Shown here: piece by piece, positions 1-7,520 of the stretch | How the letters are laid out: each line of letters begins with the position of its first letter | How positions within the stretch are numbered: position 1 is the first letter of the stretch | Assembly: GCA_002699335.1 (NCBI GenBank) | Contig: PACG01000254.1 | Span: forward strand, 9,541 to 21,825 | Direction: 5' to 3' | DNA length: 12,285 bases | Origin: Candidatus Poribacteria bacterium | GTDB lineage: Bacteria > Poribacteria > WGA-4E > UBA9662 | Translations under genes and position numbers: made by a program | Notes under the pieces: model-generated | What the model saw: the letters and a program-made list of their open reading frames with translations, nothing else | Database searches by the model: none | What the model was told of the DNA's origin: nothing

Positions 1-1
1 A

Positions 2-88
2 GACGGTACCTGGCCCGGCAACTTCTATAATCTCGGTGCGACCTATACGCCGACAGCTGAACTCCGCAAGCAGTGGGGCTGCGATTAA
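2..88 (+). CDS. C-terminal end of an unidentified protein (partial, runs off the left edge)
   Basis: The frame starting at base 2 is open to a TAA at 86-88 and gives 28 residues ending ...TPTAELRKQWGCD. Only the tail is visible, and I do not recognise the family. It is called a gene because the frame is open to the edge and its stop touches the ATG of hemY at 89. That is the zero-gap spacing expected of two translationally coupled genes in one operon. A tetrapyrrole gene would be a natural neighbour of hemY, but nothing in these 28 residues shows it. The tail does not resemble the ends of HemE, HemF or HemH that I know. Confidence 0.6.
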   Translation, partial: DGTWPGNFYNLGATYTPTAELRKQWGCD

Positions 89-1537
89 ATGCGGACCGGC
101 AGCAAACCAACTTCAGGAAAGCGGGTGGTCGGCGTTGTGGGTGGTGGTATTACCGGTCTGACCGTGGCTTATCGTCTGTATCAGTCGGCACAGCAACAAA
201 ATCTTCCACTAGATCTAAAACTATTAGAAGCCACAGATTGCGTTGGTGGTTTGATCCAAACAACAACCGAAAACGGATTTGTGATGGAACGAGGGCCAGA
301 TGCCTTCATTACCACTAAACCGTGGGCGTTCCAACTGTGTCAGGATCTTGGAATCGCTGACCAACTGATCTCACCCAATCCTAACTTTCCCCGTAGTTTC
401 ATTGTCCGTGCGAGAAAACTTTATCCGGTGCCAGAGGGCTTTTATCTGATGGCTCCGACGGCCTTATGGCCGTTTGTCACCACTCCGATTTTCAGTTGGC
501 GAGGCAAGTTGAGAATGGCAATGGATCTATTTATGCCGCCATCCGTGCAGGAGACGGACGAGTCGTTAGAAGATTTCGTCGTCCGTCGGCTAGGACGAGA
601 AGCTTTTGATCGAATAGCTCAACCGATGATCGGTGGAATTTACAGCGCTAATCCCAGGGAGCTAAGTTTGAAAGCTACTATGCCACAATTTTTGCAACTG
701 GAGCAAAGGTTTGGTAGTATCATCCGTGCCTTGGTTGAAACGATGTCAGAACGGCGAGCCGGCGGTGCTCGATACAGTATCTTCCGGACCTTCCCAACAG
801 GGCTGCGGACGTTAGTTGACCGGTTGGTTCAAACTCTGCCCTCAAACTCAGTTCAGACGCGGACTGCTGTTATCGCGCTTCGCCACCAACAAGGAGAGGA
901 AGAAAGTCAAACGCTTCCAAAATGGGAGATCCATTTTGACGATGGCCAATCGTTGGTTGTAGATGCGGTTTGCCTGGCTCTCCCGGCAATACAGACGGCC
1001 AAATTGTTGACCTCATTTGCCCCTGAAGTTGCCAAACTACTAAAAACGATACCCTATGTCTCTTTGGCTACACTTAATTTGGCCTTCGAACGCTCGCAGA
1101 TCGGCCATCGCCTGGACGGAATGGGATTCGTGGTGCCTGCAATCGAGAATCAATCAATAACAGCTTGCACCTTTAGTAGTCTCAAATTCCCGTATCGAGC
1201 ACCTGAAGGAAAGGTCTTGTTGCGTGCTTTCGCCGGTGGAGCCTTGCAACAGGATCTACTCGAACGTTCAGACCCAGATTTACTGGAATTGGTTTTGTCA
1301 GATCTACGCCAGTTATTGCAGATTGAGGGCAATCCGATCTTTTCACGGATGACCCGTTGGACCGCTAGCCCTCAGTACCATCTGGGGCACCTGGATCGAA
1401 TCTCACAGATTGAGACTGAGGTTTCTAAGATTAACGGACTGGAGCTAGCCGGAAATGCTTTTCATGGTGTTGGGATTCCAGACTGCGTTCGAAGCGCGAA
1501 TCAATCAGCGGAAGTCATTCTACAACATCTTTTTTAG
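89..1537 (+). CDS. hemY: Oxygen-dependent protoporphyrinogen/coproporphyrinogen oxidase, HemY/HemG type
   Basis: This FAD enzyme oxidises protoporphyrinogen IX to protoporphyrin IX, or coproporphyrinogen III to coproporphyrin III in the CgoX variant, late in heme synthesis. The 482 residues match the usual length. An N-terminal Rossmann motif (VVGGGITGLTVAYRL, about residues 16-30) binds the FAD. The signature ATDCVGGLIQT, then MERGPDAF, follows near residues 47-74. The C-terminal block ELAGNAFHGVGIPDCVRSA (about 452-470) is the second FAD-contacting motif of the family. The sequence alone does not settle which porphyrinogen is used. The start is fixed by the upstream stop at 86-88 and leaves a short 12-residue lead before the FAD strand. 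No clear Shine-Dalgarno is seen, which fits coupling to the gene before. It ends in TAG. Confidence 0.95.
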   Translation: MRTGSKPTSGKRVVGVVGGGITGLTVAYRLYQSAQQQNLPLDLKLLEATDCVGGLIQTTTENGFVMERGPDAFITTKPWAFQLCQDLGIADQLISPNPNFPRSFIVRARKLYPVPEGFYLMAPTALWPFVTTPIFSWRGKLRMAMDLFMPPSVQETDESLEDFVVRRLGREAFDRIAQPMIGGIYSANPRELSLKATMPQFLQLEQRFGSIIRALVETMSERRAGGARYSIFRTFPTGLRTLVDRLVQTLPSNSVQTRTAVIALRHQQGEEESQTLPKWEIHFDDGQSLVVDAVCLALPAIQTAKLLTSFAPEVAKLLKTIPYVSLATLNLAFERSQIGHRLDGMGFVVPAIENQSITACTFSSLKFPYRAPEGKVLLRAFAGGALQQDLLERSDPDLLELVLSDLRQLLQIEGNPIFSRMTRWTASPQYHLGHLDRISQIETEVSKINGLELAGNAFHGVGIPDCVRSANQSAEVILQHLF

Positions 1538-1570
1538 TTTATCCTTAGACTTGGTAGAAGTATATGCTCA

Positions 1571-1592
1571 GACATCAATTTTTGTTGGTGTC
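1571..1592 (+). terminator. Weak hairpin after hemY, possible terminator
   Basis: GACATCAA pairs with TTGGTGTC (8 bp, one G-T pair) around a 6-base loop that is mostly T. It lies 33 bases past the hemY stop and 48 bases before the next start. No T-run follows the stem, so a classical Rho-independent terminator is not shown. It could equally be a leader structure of the cytochrome gene. Confidence 0.25.
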
Positions 1593-1640
1593 TCCTGACT
1601 GGCGGTTCTGTTCCCTAAAGTCTCTGGAGATCGACGCCCA

Positions 1641-2636
1641 ATGCGTAACATTCAAATTGGAATTGTAATCATAATGACTATTTGGGCGAAACTGATTTTT
1701 GTCTTAACCATCAGTAGTCAATCCAATCATTTGGGCTACGACGATATTCAGCGCGCCTTCAAAAAGGGAAGGTGCCAGAGTTGTCATCCGTCGATCTGGA
1801 GGGAATGGGAACGCTCCCTCCATGCTGAAGCCTGGACTGATCCGATTTATCAACAGGCTGCCAGTCAAATTCCCGACCGAGAAGCAACTTGTGACCCCTG
1901 CCATGCACCAGAACCTGTGTTATCAACAGGACTTGGGAAGATGCCGAAACTGCGGGATGCCGATCGTGAATCTGGAGTTTCTTGCTTATCTTGCCATCTG
2001 GACCAAAACGGGGCCATGCACGGCCCTGAAGGAAGTTTGCCTGCAGTGTTTCATGGCGATATAATTGACCCCAATTATGCTCAAGATCCGATGCTACTGT
2101 GCGCTACCTGTCACGGTCAAGACAGTGTGATGGTACATAACCAGGTCGCCAGTTTCCGGCGGAGTCGGGCTAAACGGCAAAACAAAAATTGCGCCACCTG
2201 CCACATGCCGGCTATCAGGCGTAAGCAGAGTCTTCAGAGCTACACAGCTATCGAAGGACGCCAGCACACATGGAGGGGAAGTCGGAGTAAATCTCTGTTG
2301 AAACAGTCGGCAAAATTATCGATTCAACGGTCAGATGAGCAAGTAATGGTAACAGTGATTAACGAAACAGGACATATCTTGCCCGGCGATGGATTGAGAG
2401 CCGTAATTTTAGAAGTAATCTTCGGCAATCAAAAGGAACGGCAGGTCTTCTCCGCTGAAATTGATAAAGACAAGCTCAAAATTAAGCAAGAACTAAGATT
2501 GAAAGAGGATGAGGTCAAGCAGGTCAATTTTACTGTTCCACTAGGCCAACCGGTTTCGGCTAAACTTTTTTATCGGTTTTTACCAACAACACCCGAAAAA
2601 GAATGGCTCCAGATAGCAGAGACAACTGCTCCTTGA
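1641..2636 (+). CDS. Secreted pentaheme c-type cytochrome (cytochrome c554-like)
   Basis: The 331-residue protein has five CXXCH heme-attachment motifs: CQSCH 45-49, CDPCH 84-88, CLSCH 115-119, CATCH 154-158 and CATCH 184-188. Spare histidines between them (for example H61, H127, H138, H166) could serve as distal ligands. Residues 4-27 form one hydrophobic stretch after a basic start, so export to the periplasm as a signal peptide or membrane anchor is expected; heme is attached there. The spacing and the CATCHMP motif recall the cytochrome c554-like fold of multiheme proteins. Residues about 225-331 lack hemes and look like a beta-rich domain. GGAG at 1626-1629 is 11 bases before the ATG. 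No partner oxidase or reductase is in view, so the electron donor and acceptor are unknown. The extreme C-terminus may be altered by a frameshift (see findings). Confidence 0.85.
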   Translation: MRNIQIGIVIIMTIWAKLIFVLTISSQSNHLGYDDIQRAFKKGRCQSCHPSIWREWERSLHAEAWTDPIYQQAASQIPDREATCDPCHAPEPVLSTGLGKMPKLRDADRESGVSCLSCHLDQNGAMHGPEGSLPAVFHGDIIDPNYAQDPMLLCATCHGQDSVMVHNQVASFRRSRAKRQNKNCATCHMPAIRRKQSLQSYTAIEGRQHTWRGSRSKSLLKQSAKLSIQRSDEQVMVTVINETGHILPGDGLRAVILEVIFGNQKERQVFSAEIDKDKLKIKQELRLKEDEVKQVNFTVPLGQPVSAKLFYRFLPTTPEKEWLQIAETTAP

Positions 2637-2703
2637 GGGGCTAGAACGATTTGATATTGAGGGCCATTTAGAACGACCGAAACCACTGCAGGTTATCTAT
2701 CGT

Positions 2704-3762
2704 ATGACACACCAGACAAGGATAGGAATCGAAGATCGGGTTAAGCAATTTAGCCAAAACTTCCTCACTGCTCAGCAGGAGGTAAAAAAGCGAATTATAG
2801 GCCAGGATCGCATTGTCGAAAATGTTCTTATTAGCCTGTTCGCAGATGGTCATGTTCTATTAGAAGGCGTGCCGGGACTTGGAAAAACCAAGTTGGTTCA
2901 GACACTTAGTCAGATTTTGGGGTTGTCGTTCAAACGAATTCAGTTTACACCCGATATGATGCCTTCGGACATTACAGGTACTATGCTCTTGGTTGAAGAT
3001 TCTAAGCCAGGGCGTAATGTGCAGCAAGACCCAGACAGTGTTGCTTCGGTTCCCAATTTGAGCCGAAATCGCTTTCAGTTTCAGCGGGGACCGATCTTCT
3101 CTCAAATTGTTTTGGCCGATGAGATCAATCGGGCGACCCCACGCACACAGTCTGCACTCCTGGAGGCAATGCAAGAACGAACCGTTAGTATCTCTACCGT
3201 GAGCCATCCACTCGCCTGTCCATTTTGTGTACTGGCAACACAGAATCCATTAGATATGGATGGCACTTATAAACTACCAGAAGCACAATTAGACCGGTTC
3301 CTGTTCAAGTTGTTGATCGACTTTCCAGATGGGTCTGAGTTACTCCAAATTATGCATCAAACCACGGCTACACAAGAGGCAGATCTACATCAAATTCTCT
3401 CTGCGGACCAGATCTTGGCTATGCAGCAACTGGTGCGCCAAGTCCAAGTTTCTGACCCAGTAGCAAAACACATTATTCGCATTGTCCAGGCCACTCACCC
3501 GAATCGGCTTGGCAGTCACGATCTCGCTAATCAGTATGTCGAACTGGGGGTTAGTGTACGGGGAATGCAATCCATCACGCTGGCGGCTAAAGTTCATGCG
3601 CTACTTGGTTCTCGTTTGAATATCGATTTTGAAGATGTAGGTCAAGTTGTCCTACCGGCCCTGCGGCATCGACTCTTACTCAACTTTGAAGCCCAAGGCG
3701 AAAACATAACCACAGACACCATTATTCAAGAAATTTTGGCGAGTAAGGATATCGAAAGATGA
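2704..3762 (+). CDS. MoxR-family AAA+ ATPase
   Basis: MoxR proteins are cytoplasmic AAA+ ATPases that act as chaperones maturing or activating partner proteins. Walker A is GVPGLGKT (residues 55-62), Walker B with flank is IVLADEINRA (135-144), sensor 1 is ATQNP (178-182), and the family block KLPEAQLDRF spans 190-199. The length, 352, is slightly above the usual 310-330. The excess is mainly a stretch of about 20 residues at 100-123 between SDITGTMLLVED and FQRGPIF, before Walker B. The chosen ATG gives a normal MoxR N-terminus, an amphipathic helix before IIGQD. Only a poor AGG (2690-2692) precedes it, and the same frame is open back to 2617 with no standard start. The gene follows the cytochrome by 67 bases and overlaps the next gene by 4. 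The usual DUF58 and von Willebrand partners are absent. Confidence 0.95.
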   Translation: MTHQTRIGIEDRVKQFSQNFLTAQQEVKKRIIGQDRIVENVLISLFADGHVLLEGVPGLGKTKLVQTLSQILGLSFKRIQFTPDMMPSDITGTMLLVEDSKPGRNVQQDPDSVASVPNLSRNRFQFQRGPIFSQIVLADEINRATPRTQSALLEAMQERTVSISTVSHPLACPFCVLATQNPLDMDGTYKLPEAQLDRFLFKLLIDFPDGSELLQIMHQTTATQEADLHQILSADQILAMQQLVRQVQVSDPVAKHIIRIVQATHPNRLGSHDLANQYVELGVSVRGMQSITLAAKVHALLGSRLNIDFEDVGQVVLPALRHRLLLNFEAQGENITTDTIIQEILASKDIER

Positions 3763-4964
3763 ATCAAGACAGTTCACACATCACAAGTTCGCTCAATGCG
3801 GACCTCTCCCAGATCACAATTGAATTGATTGCAGATTTATCTGCCGAAAAACTAGAAAATACAATTCGGCCACTTCTGACTACCGAGAGTTATCACCACA
3901 TTTTTTCCGCTTTAAGTTTGGCTGCCATTTGGCATTTGCCACCAAGCGCAGATCTATTGCGTCAATTGGCGGTTGCTTACCGATTCCGGTCAGGTGACCA
4001 TACGTTTTTACTTTCACTGATTGAGTGCTTCAAAGCAGAGCAAGCCGAACAAGCCCAACTCCGCTTGCCACAACTTGGCCCATCGGACCCGCCCCAAAAA
4101 TCGTTTCAGCAATTACGTGGTTCCATGTACTACGGTGATGCCGAAGCCGCAGACGACGCGGTTACTAAAATGTGCCGGACGACTTCAATGTTCCAGATTT
4201 TTGAGTTCACCTTTGAACTGGGGATTCAGGATCTATCAGCGTACGCTAAAAAAGCGGCTACAACCCTGCAATACTGGAAACTTTTGCAAATCATCGGTTT
4301 TGGTTATTGTTCACCTCTTTTACGAGCTTTGGTACGTTACTTTTGCCAAAGTGAGACTGGTGCCACTCGGACAGATCGACATGACAATCGATGCTGGATT
4401 GAAAGTGAGATCTTAGTTAACAAGGTTCCAAATAATTGGACTAAAAACTTCGTTAGTAGTACGACCGATAGTCAATTTATACAGATAATGATTGAAAACG
4501 AAGCGACAATCGCTATGAGTGAAGTTAGTAAACAGTTGATGAAAGGTCATCACCCATGGTCGGTTTGGCTGGCGATTTTCCAAATTGCCCAGTCACAGAT
4601 TCGAATCGAAAATAAAGATCTACGGAACGAAGATCTATTTCTAGGTGTCAGCTCACTTTTTGAGATCAGTCAAACAGTTGCATCTCCAGATCTGCGCTTG
4701 AAAGCGATGTTGCAAGCAGTCGGGTTAGTGTCGGACAAAATTAACTCGCAAGCTGACTTCAGCGATAACCTTTCACGGTCTACTATAGATTTGTACAATC
4801 TACTACAAACAAGAGTTAACCAAGAAACTGCGTTGTCACAATCACATAATACAACTGAATATATACCGGGTGTAACCTATTCACGTTACATTCGCCACTT
4901 ACGACTTTACGAAGTAATCTCGGCAGTTGCCTTTTGGGTTCAATGTCAAACAACACACGATTGA
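3759..4964 (+). CDS. Unrecognised helical protein translationally coupled to moxR
   Basis: The 401-residue protein starts inside the moxR stop (ATGA, 3759-3762), which is strong evidence of co-expression and suggests a functional partner of the ATPase. It has no signal peptide, no clear membrane span and no metal-binding or nucleotide motif I can name. Composition and periodicity look all-alpha. The middle (about 120-195, from MYYGDAEAADDAV through SPLLRALVRYF) faintly recalls helical domains in some actinobacterial and proteobacterial hypothetical proteins, sometimes linked with Rieske proteins, that read like a diiron or questin-oxidase-type bundle. The conserved His-rich stretch I would expect there is not present, so I do not assign it. 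Histidines that could matter are at HHPW (about 265-268). The real product is unknown. Confidence 0.8.
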   Translation: MNQDSSHITSSLNADLSQITIELIADLSAEKLENTIRPLLTTESYHHIFSALSLAAIWHLPPSADLLRQLAVAYRFRSGDHTFLLSLIECFKAEQAEQAQLRLPQLGPSDPPQKSFQQLRGSMYYGDAEAADDAVTKMCRTTSMFQIFEFTFELGIQDLSAYAKKAATTLQYWKLLQIIGFGYCSPLLRALVRYFCQSETGATRTDRHDNRCWIESEILVNKVPNNWTKNFVSSTTDSQFIQIMIENEATIAMSEVSKQLMKGHHPWSVWLAIFQIAQSQIRIENKDLRNEDLFLGVSSLFEISQTVASPDLRLKAMLQAVGLVSDKINSQADFSDNLSRSTIDLYNLLQTRVNQETALSQSHNTTEYIPGVTYSRYIRHLRLYEVISAVAFWVQCQTTHD

Positions 4965-5002
4965 GGTACACCATTCAATTTTTTTGTGGAATACCGAAGG
5001 CC

Positions 5003-5028
5003 GTCTCTAAAAATCGCATTTTAGAGGC
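5003..5028 (+). terminator. Hairpin at the IS left end, possible terminator for the moxR unit
   Basis: CTCTAAAA (5005-5012) pairs perfectly with TTTTAGAG (5019-5026) around ATCGCA. The stem extends by T-G and G-C to about 10 bp. AATTTTTAA follows at 5031-5039, a few bases downstream of the stem. Its first arm is also the inner part of the left terminal repeat of the insertion sequence, so the structure may belong to the IS rather than serve the upstream gene. Confidence 0.35.
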
Positions 5029-5161
5029 TCAATTTTTAAGTTAACATTATTTTGAGTCAAAATTGAATATCCTATGGCAAAATTACGATTATTTGCCTCA
5101 AGGCGACCGCCATCAAGTGGCATTGGCTGATTTTGCCGCCTGGATGCCACACCACTGGCCA

Positions 5162-6139
5162 CTAAGGCTGGGCCAGCCGGCAGTATCGGTCTAATCGGTC
5201 TATGTTGTCGGCCAGGCTTCGCCAACCAATCTTACCTTTGGTCCTAGCTAGGCCTCTGCTTCCTATCATCAAGTTGCTCGCCCCCATCTGCTGGATTCCG
5301 AAGATGGGCTCCACTTGGCGGCTAGTTTTCCAAGGCTGATGATCAGCTTCTATCTAAGGTTGAGTCAGCTTCTTATCGCGGCCGCCTGTTGGCTGAATGT
5401 GGCCACGGTAACCATCTTCCTTCAGCGGATCTCGTGTGTCTGTCGACCCATCAGTCGAGTCGGCCCACACATCTTGGCGGCTGTTGTTTTCAGCCCGCAG
5501 TTCTGGCCAGACATGGCGGTCATGAACCCAAGCCGGCCTTACTTCATCGCGGCGCATCAGTTTGTGCTTAACATCAATCTCAATCTGATTTTGATCGCCG
5601 AAATGATTGAGGCCATTCTTGATGGATTTATTCTCTCTTCTGCTGTTAGACTGCCTTGGAACTACTACCATGCTGGCAGCAACCATTTGTCCTTTCGGGG
5701 CCGAAAAACCGTTTTGAGGCCGAAAGTGGTCCAACGGCTGAAAAAGTTTTTTGCTCCGTCCTGCCGGAGTAAGTTGAAGTCTGAAAAGGCAGATGGTTTT
5801 GGCATCAGGCACAGTATCGTCAAGACTCAAAGCCAGAACAGGCAGAAAAGAAATACGACCCTGGATCTGAAACTCCAGCTGATGGTCAGGCCGGTTGTAG
5901 CAGGAATCCAGAATCATGATCTGGAACCAGAGTCTAACACCAAAAGGTTTTCGGCCGGCATTGGACTTCCGCTCTTGGTCTCGAACGGTCGCCAGAGTTT
6001 GGCCAAACTGCTGCTAGTTGACTATTTGGTTAAGTTTAACTATCGGGTGGCGGCTGTGGTCGAGTTGTTCAAAACCAGTCGGCCAGTCACAAAGTTCTGC
6101 TGGCCTCAGAATCAATTCGTTGATGATGAGTTGAATCAT
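5162..6139 (-). pseudogene. IS5-family transposase, inactivated
   Basis: Read on the minus strand, one frame runs from an ATG at 6139 to a TAG at 5162, broken only by two TAG codons at 6014-6016 and 5354-5356. Family landmarks come in order: IVKLNQIVN then stop then QQF (Trp to amber expected), KSNAGRKPF, DHQLEFQIQGRISF, LSLDDTVPDAKTI, ENKSIKNG, DVKHKLMRR, DVWADS, VEPIFGIQQMGA and GLARTKGKIGWRSLADN. This is the DDE transposase of IS5-type elements. The first catalytic Asp, normally in GQxVDA, is Ala here (GQMVAAS). Between IKNG and the NQIEIDVKHK block about 25-30 residues are missing in frame, including the usual DARWTKK region. Many other conserved positions are changed. There are no net frameshifts. 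The protein cannot be functional, and readthrough would not rescue the missing Asp. Confidence 0.92.
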
Positions 6140-6219
6140 CCTAATTTAATTGTCAATGGGCTAATTCTAACAAATGGGCAGAAAATTGCACAAATCTAAC
6201 TAATTTTTAGAGGAACCCT

Positions 6220-6483
6220 TATAACCAGAACCGTGCCACCTCTGATCCGGCGATTTACCGGTGTAGGGTTCTCCAACCCACTTTCAAAAGTAGGCAGATA
6301 AAAAATATCAATATCGATACTCGAACTCAAATCGACATCGCTACCAGTTCAGGTAATCGTGAGAGCGACAAAGCACGTTTCCTAAAACATATCGAAGCAA
6401 CCCATTTCCTGTTTCAATCTTTGTCCGAGGGGTATAATAATCCGGTTGGTCTCATTTACGATAGTTTGCCTGCCCACCGGTAA
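6220..6483 (+). pseudogene. Possible gene remnant truncated at the IS right end
   Basis: One plus frame stays open for 87 codons from the IS boundary to a TAA at 6481-6483, with no ATG or GTG near its beginning. The translation looks protein-like (for example IDIATSSGNRESDKARFLKHI, then HFLFQSLSEGYNNPVGL), with a balanced composition. I do not recognise a family. The 5' part is not found left of the IS, where an intact gene ends 32 bases before it. Loss of the front half by a deletion next to the insertion would explain this. It may instead be chance: 87 open codons is not decisive. Confidence 0.35.
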
Positions 6484-6634
6484 GATGGCAAAGATAGCTT
6501 ATAAAGCCAGATAAGAAACGTTATGGACCAGCCATCCCCCACATCCACTGTCAGTGTTTCCAGAACGCTAATCAGAATGATGTTGACGCTCAAGCAATTT
6601 CTGCATCGCTGCTTTTGAAGGCCGGGGATCAAAA
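6484..6634. other. Intergenic leader of the HEAT-repeat gene
   Basis: Together with the remnant before it, this is the only stretch of the window with neither a gene nor IS sequence. No hairpin, tRNA or open frame of note is seen. A TATAAT at 6433-6438 lies just upstream, inside the remnant, but has only a poor -35 (TGTTTC, 17 bases before it). TTGACG at 6583-6588 has no -10 at the right distance. GGGG(A) at 6624-6628 is the likely ribosome site for the ATG at 6635. Confidence 0.3.
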
Positions 6635-7486
6635 ATGAAACTTTTCACCAATATGCTACCAATAATCAAATCAAAAACAGTCGTTATGCAGATCCGCTTT
6701 TCTTTGGTCTTACCAGTTTTGTGGCTGATTCAAATTTGCTTAATTTTTGTGGGCTCGTCTGGATGTCATGATACAGAGACGGCAAATTCTACTCCGCCAA
6801 CTTCGGCTAAACAGATCCGAAAGTTAATCAAGCGACTTAGTTCTAGCCAATCGAAAGAGATTCAGAATACGATCCAGGATCTACGTAAAATCGGGGATCC
6901 GGTTATCCCTGCGCTAATTCAGGCTCTGAGTAGCAATAACGTTCAGTTGCGTGCTCATGCCGCCAAAGCATTACCTGTGATAGGTATTGGGGCTCATGAG
7001 GCTATACCTGCACTGATTCAGGCTCTAGGTGATCCTCATGCAGAAGTGCGCCAACAGGCAGCATTTTCACTTGGTTTAATCGGCGCCCTGACTACCGTGC
7101 AACCGTCAGGGGCTATTTATCCATCTGCAGAAGAAACTGTAATAGCACTAATTGCTACTCTTCAAGATGAAGATCTAAATGTGCGATCAAATGCAGCGAG
7201 TGCGTTGGGTATGTTAGGAGAGGTGGCGGAAAGTGCTGTACCTGCGCTAATTCGAGTATTGAATGCTCCCGAAGCTAGATTCCGGGCTGATGCTGTTGCC
7301 GCACTGGGACTAATTGGCACACCAGTAAAATTGGTTATTTCTACTCTAACTCAAGCCTTAGACGATCAGAACCAGGATGTGCGGCAATGTGCCCGCTTTC
7401 ACTTAGAAAGAATTGGTACATTCGAGGCCCTGCAGCCGTCAAAGAGAATCAATAATTCTAAACGGATATTCCCTCCTAAAAGATAA
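6635..7486 (+). CDS. Exported HEAT-repeat protein, possible lipoprotein
   Basis: The 283-residue protein has an N-terminal export segment (hydrophobic core about 22-40, LVLPVLWLIQICLIFVG) ending in SSGC with Cys44. This resembles a lipobox but has Ser rather than Leu at -3, so lipid attachment is likely rather than certain. From about residue 62 to 272 it is a solenoid of about five HEAT/PBS-lyase-type repeats. Each repeat has the pattern AIPALIQAL..D....VR..AA.ALG.IG (for example 89-117, 122-150, 169-195, 202-228, 234-261). About 16 residues interrupt the array at 131-146. Such repeats bind proteins; none of the catalytic residues of a lyase can be assigned. The first ATG has GGGGA seven bases before it and is kept. 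M18 would give a more standard signal peptide but lacks a ribosome site. The gene stands alone and converges on pyruvate kinase. Confidence 0.85.
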   Translation: MKLFTNMLPIIKSKTVVMQIRFSLVLPVLWLIQICLIFVGSSGCHDTETANSTPPTSAKQIRKLIKRLSSSQSKEIQNTIQDLRKIGDPVIPALIQALSSNNVQLRAHAAKALPVIGIGAHEAIPALIQALGDPHAEVRQQAAFSLGLIGALTTVQPSGAIYPSAEETVIALIATLQDEDLNVRSNAASALGMLGEVAESAVPALIRVLNAPEARFRADAVAALGLIGTPVKLVISTLTQALDDQNQDVRQCARFHLERIGTFEALQPSKRINNSKRIFPPKR

Positions 7487-7520
7487 ACGAGCTCTAACAA
7501 TAGCCGATTTCAGCCGATAA

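Larger units (their letters stand above)
4997..6220. mobile_element. Decayed IS5-family insertion sequence (about 1.2 kb)
   Basis: A transposase pseudogene on the minus strand (5162-6139) is framed by imperfect terminal inverted repeats. Bases 4997-5014 match the reverse complement of 6203-6220 at 14 of 18 positions. The inner 10 are identical (CTCTAAAAAT at 5005-5014 against ATTTTTAGAG at 6203-6212) and the outermost four are AAGG on both sides. The size agrees with IS5-type elements. No matching target duplication is seen (CCG left, ATA right), so it was either lost or the ends are off by a few bases. The left flank is 32 bases after the stop of the gene downstream of moxR. The right flank is the start of an open frame without a start codon. 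Decay of the transposase shows an old, immobile insertion. Confidence 0.8.

Noticed and set aside
73..318. 81-residue plus-strand frame at the left edge
   Set aside because: It overlaps the start of hemY in another frame; the hemY FAD motif fixes the coding frame.
4021..4416. 131-residue plus-strand frame inside the moxR-coupled gene
   Set aside because: It lies wholly inside a longer gene with a convincing coupled start; its Thr/Arg/Cys-rich translation is typical of a shadow frame.
5007..5225. Minus-strand open frame of 72 residues at the IS left end
   Set aside because: Its first half is out of frame with the transposase C-terminus, which reads well in the other frame (DNIDRLDRYCRLAQP, stop at 5162), so it is a shadow.
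5354..6016. Recoding of TAG as an amino acid, since both internal transposase stops are TAG
   Set aside because: hemY and pyk end at TAG at the expected family lengths, and the transposase has independent inactivating changes (Asp to Ala, internal deletion).
5315..6199. Plus-strand open frame of 294 residues
   Set aside because: It is antisense to the recognisable IS5 transposase pseudogene; its own translation resembles nothing and has no ribosome site.
7487..7520. Terminator between the HEAT-repeat gene and pyk
   Set aside because: Only a short direct repeat (AGCCGAT twice) is present, with no stem or T-run on either strand.
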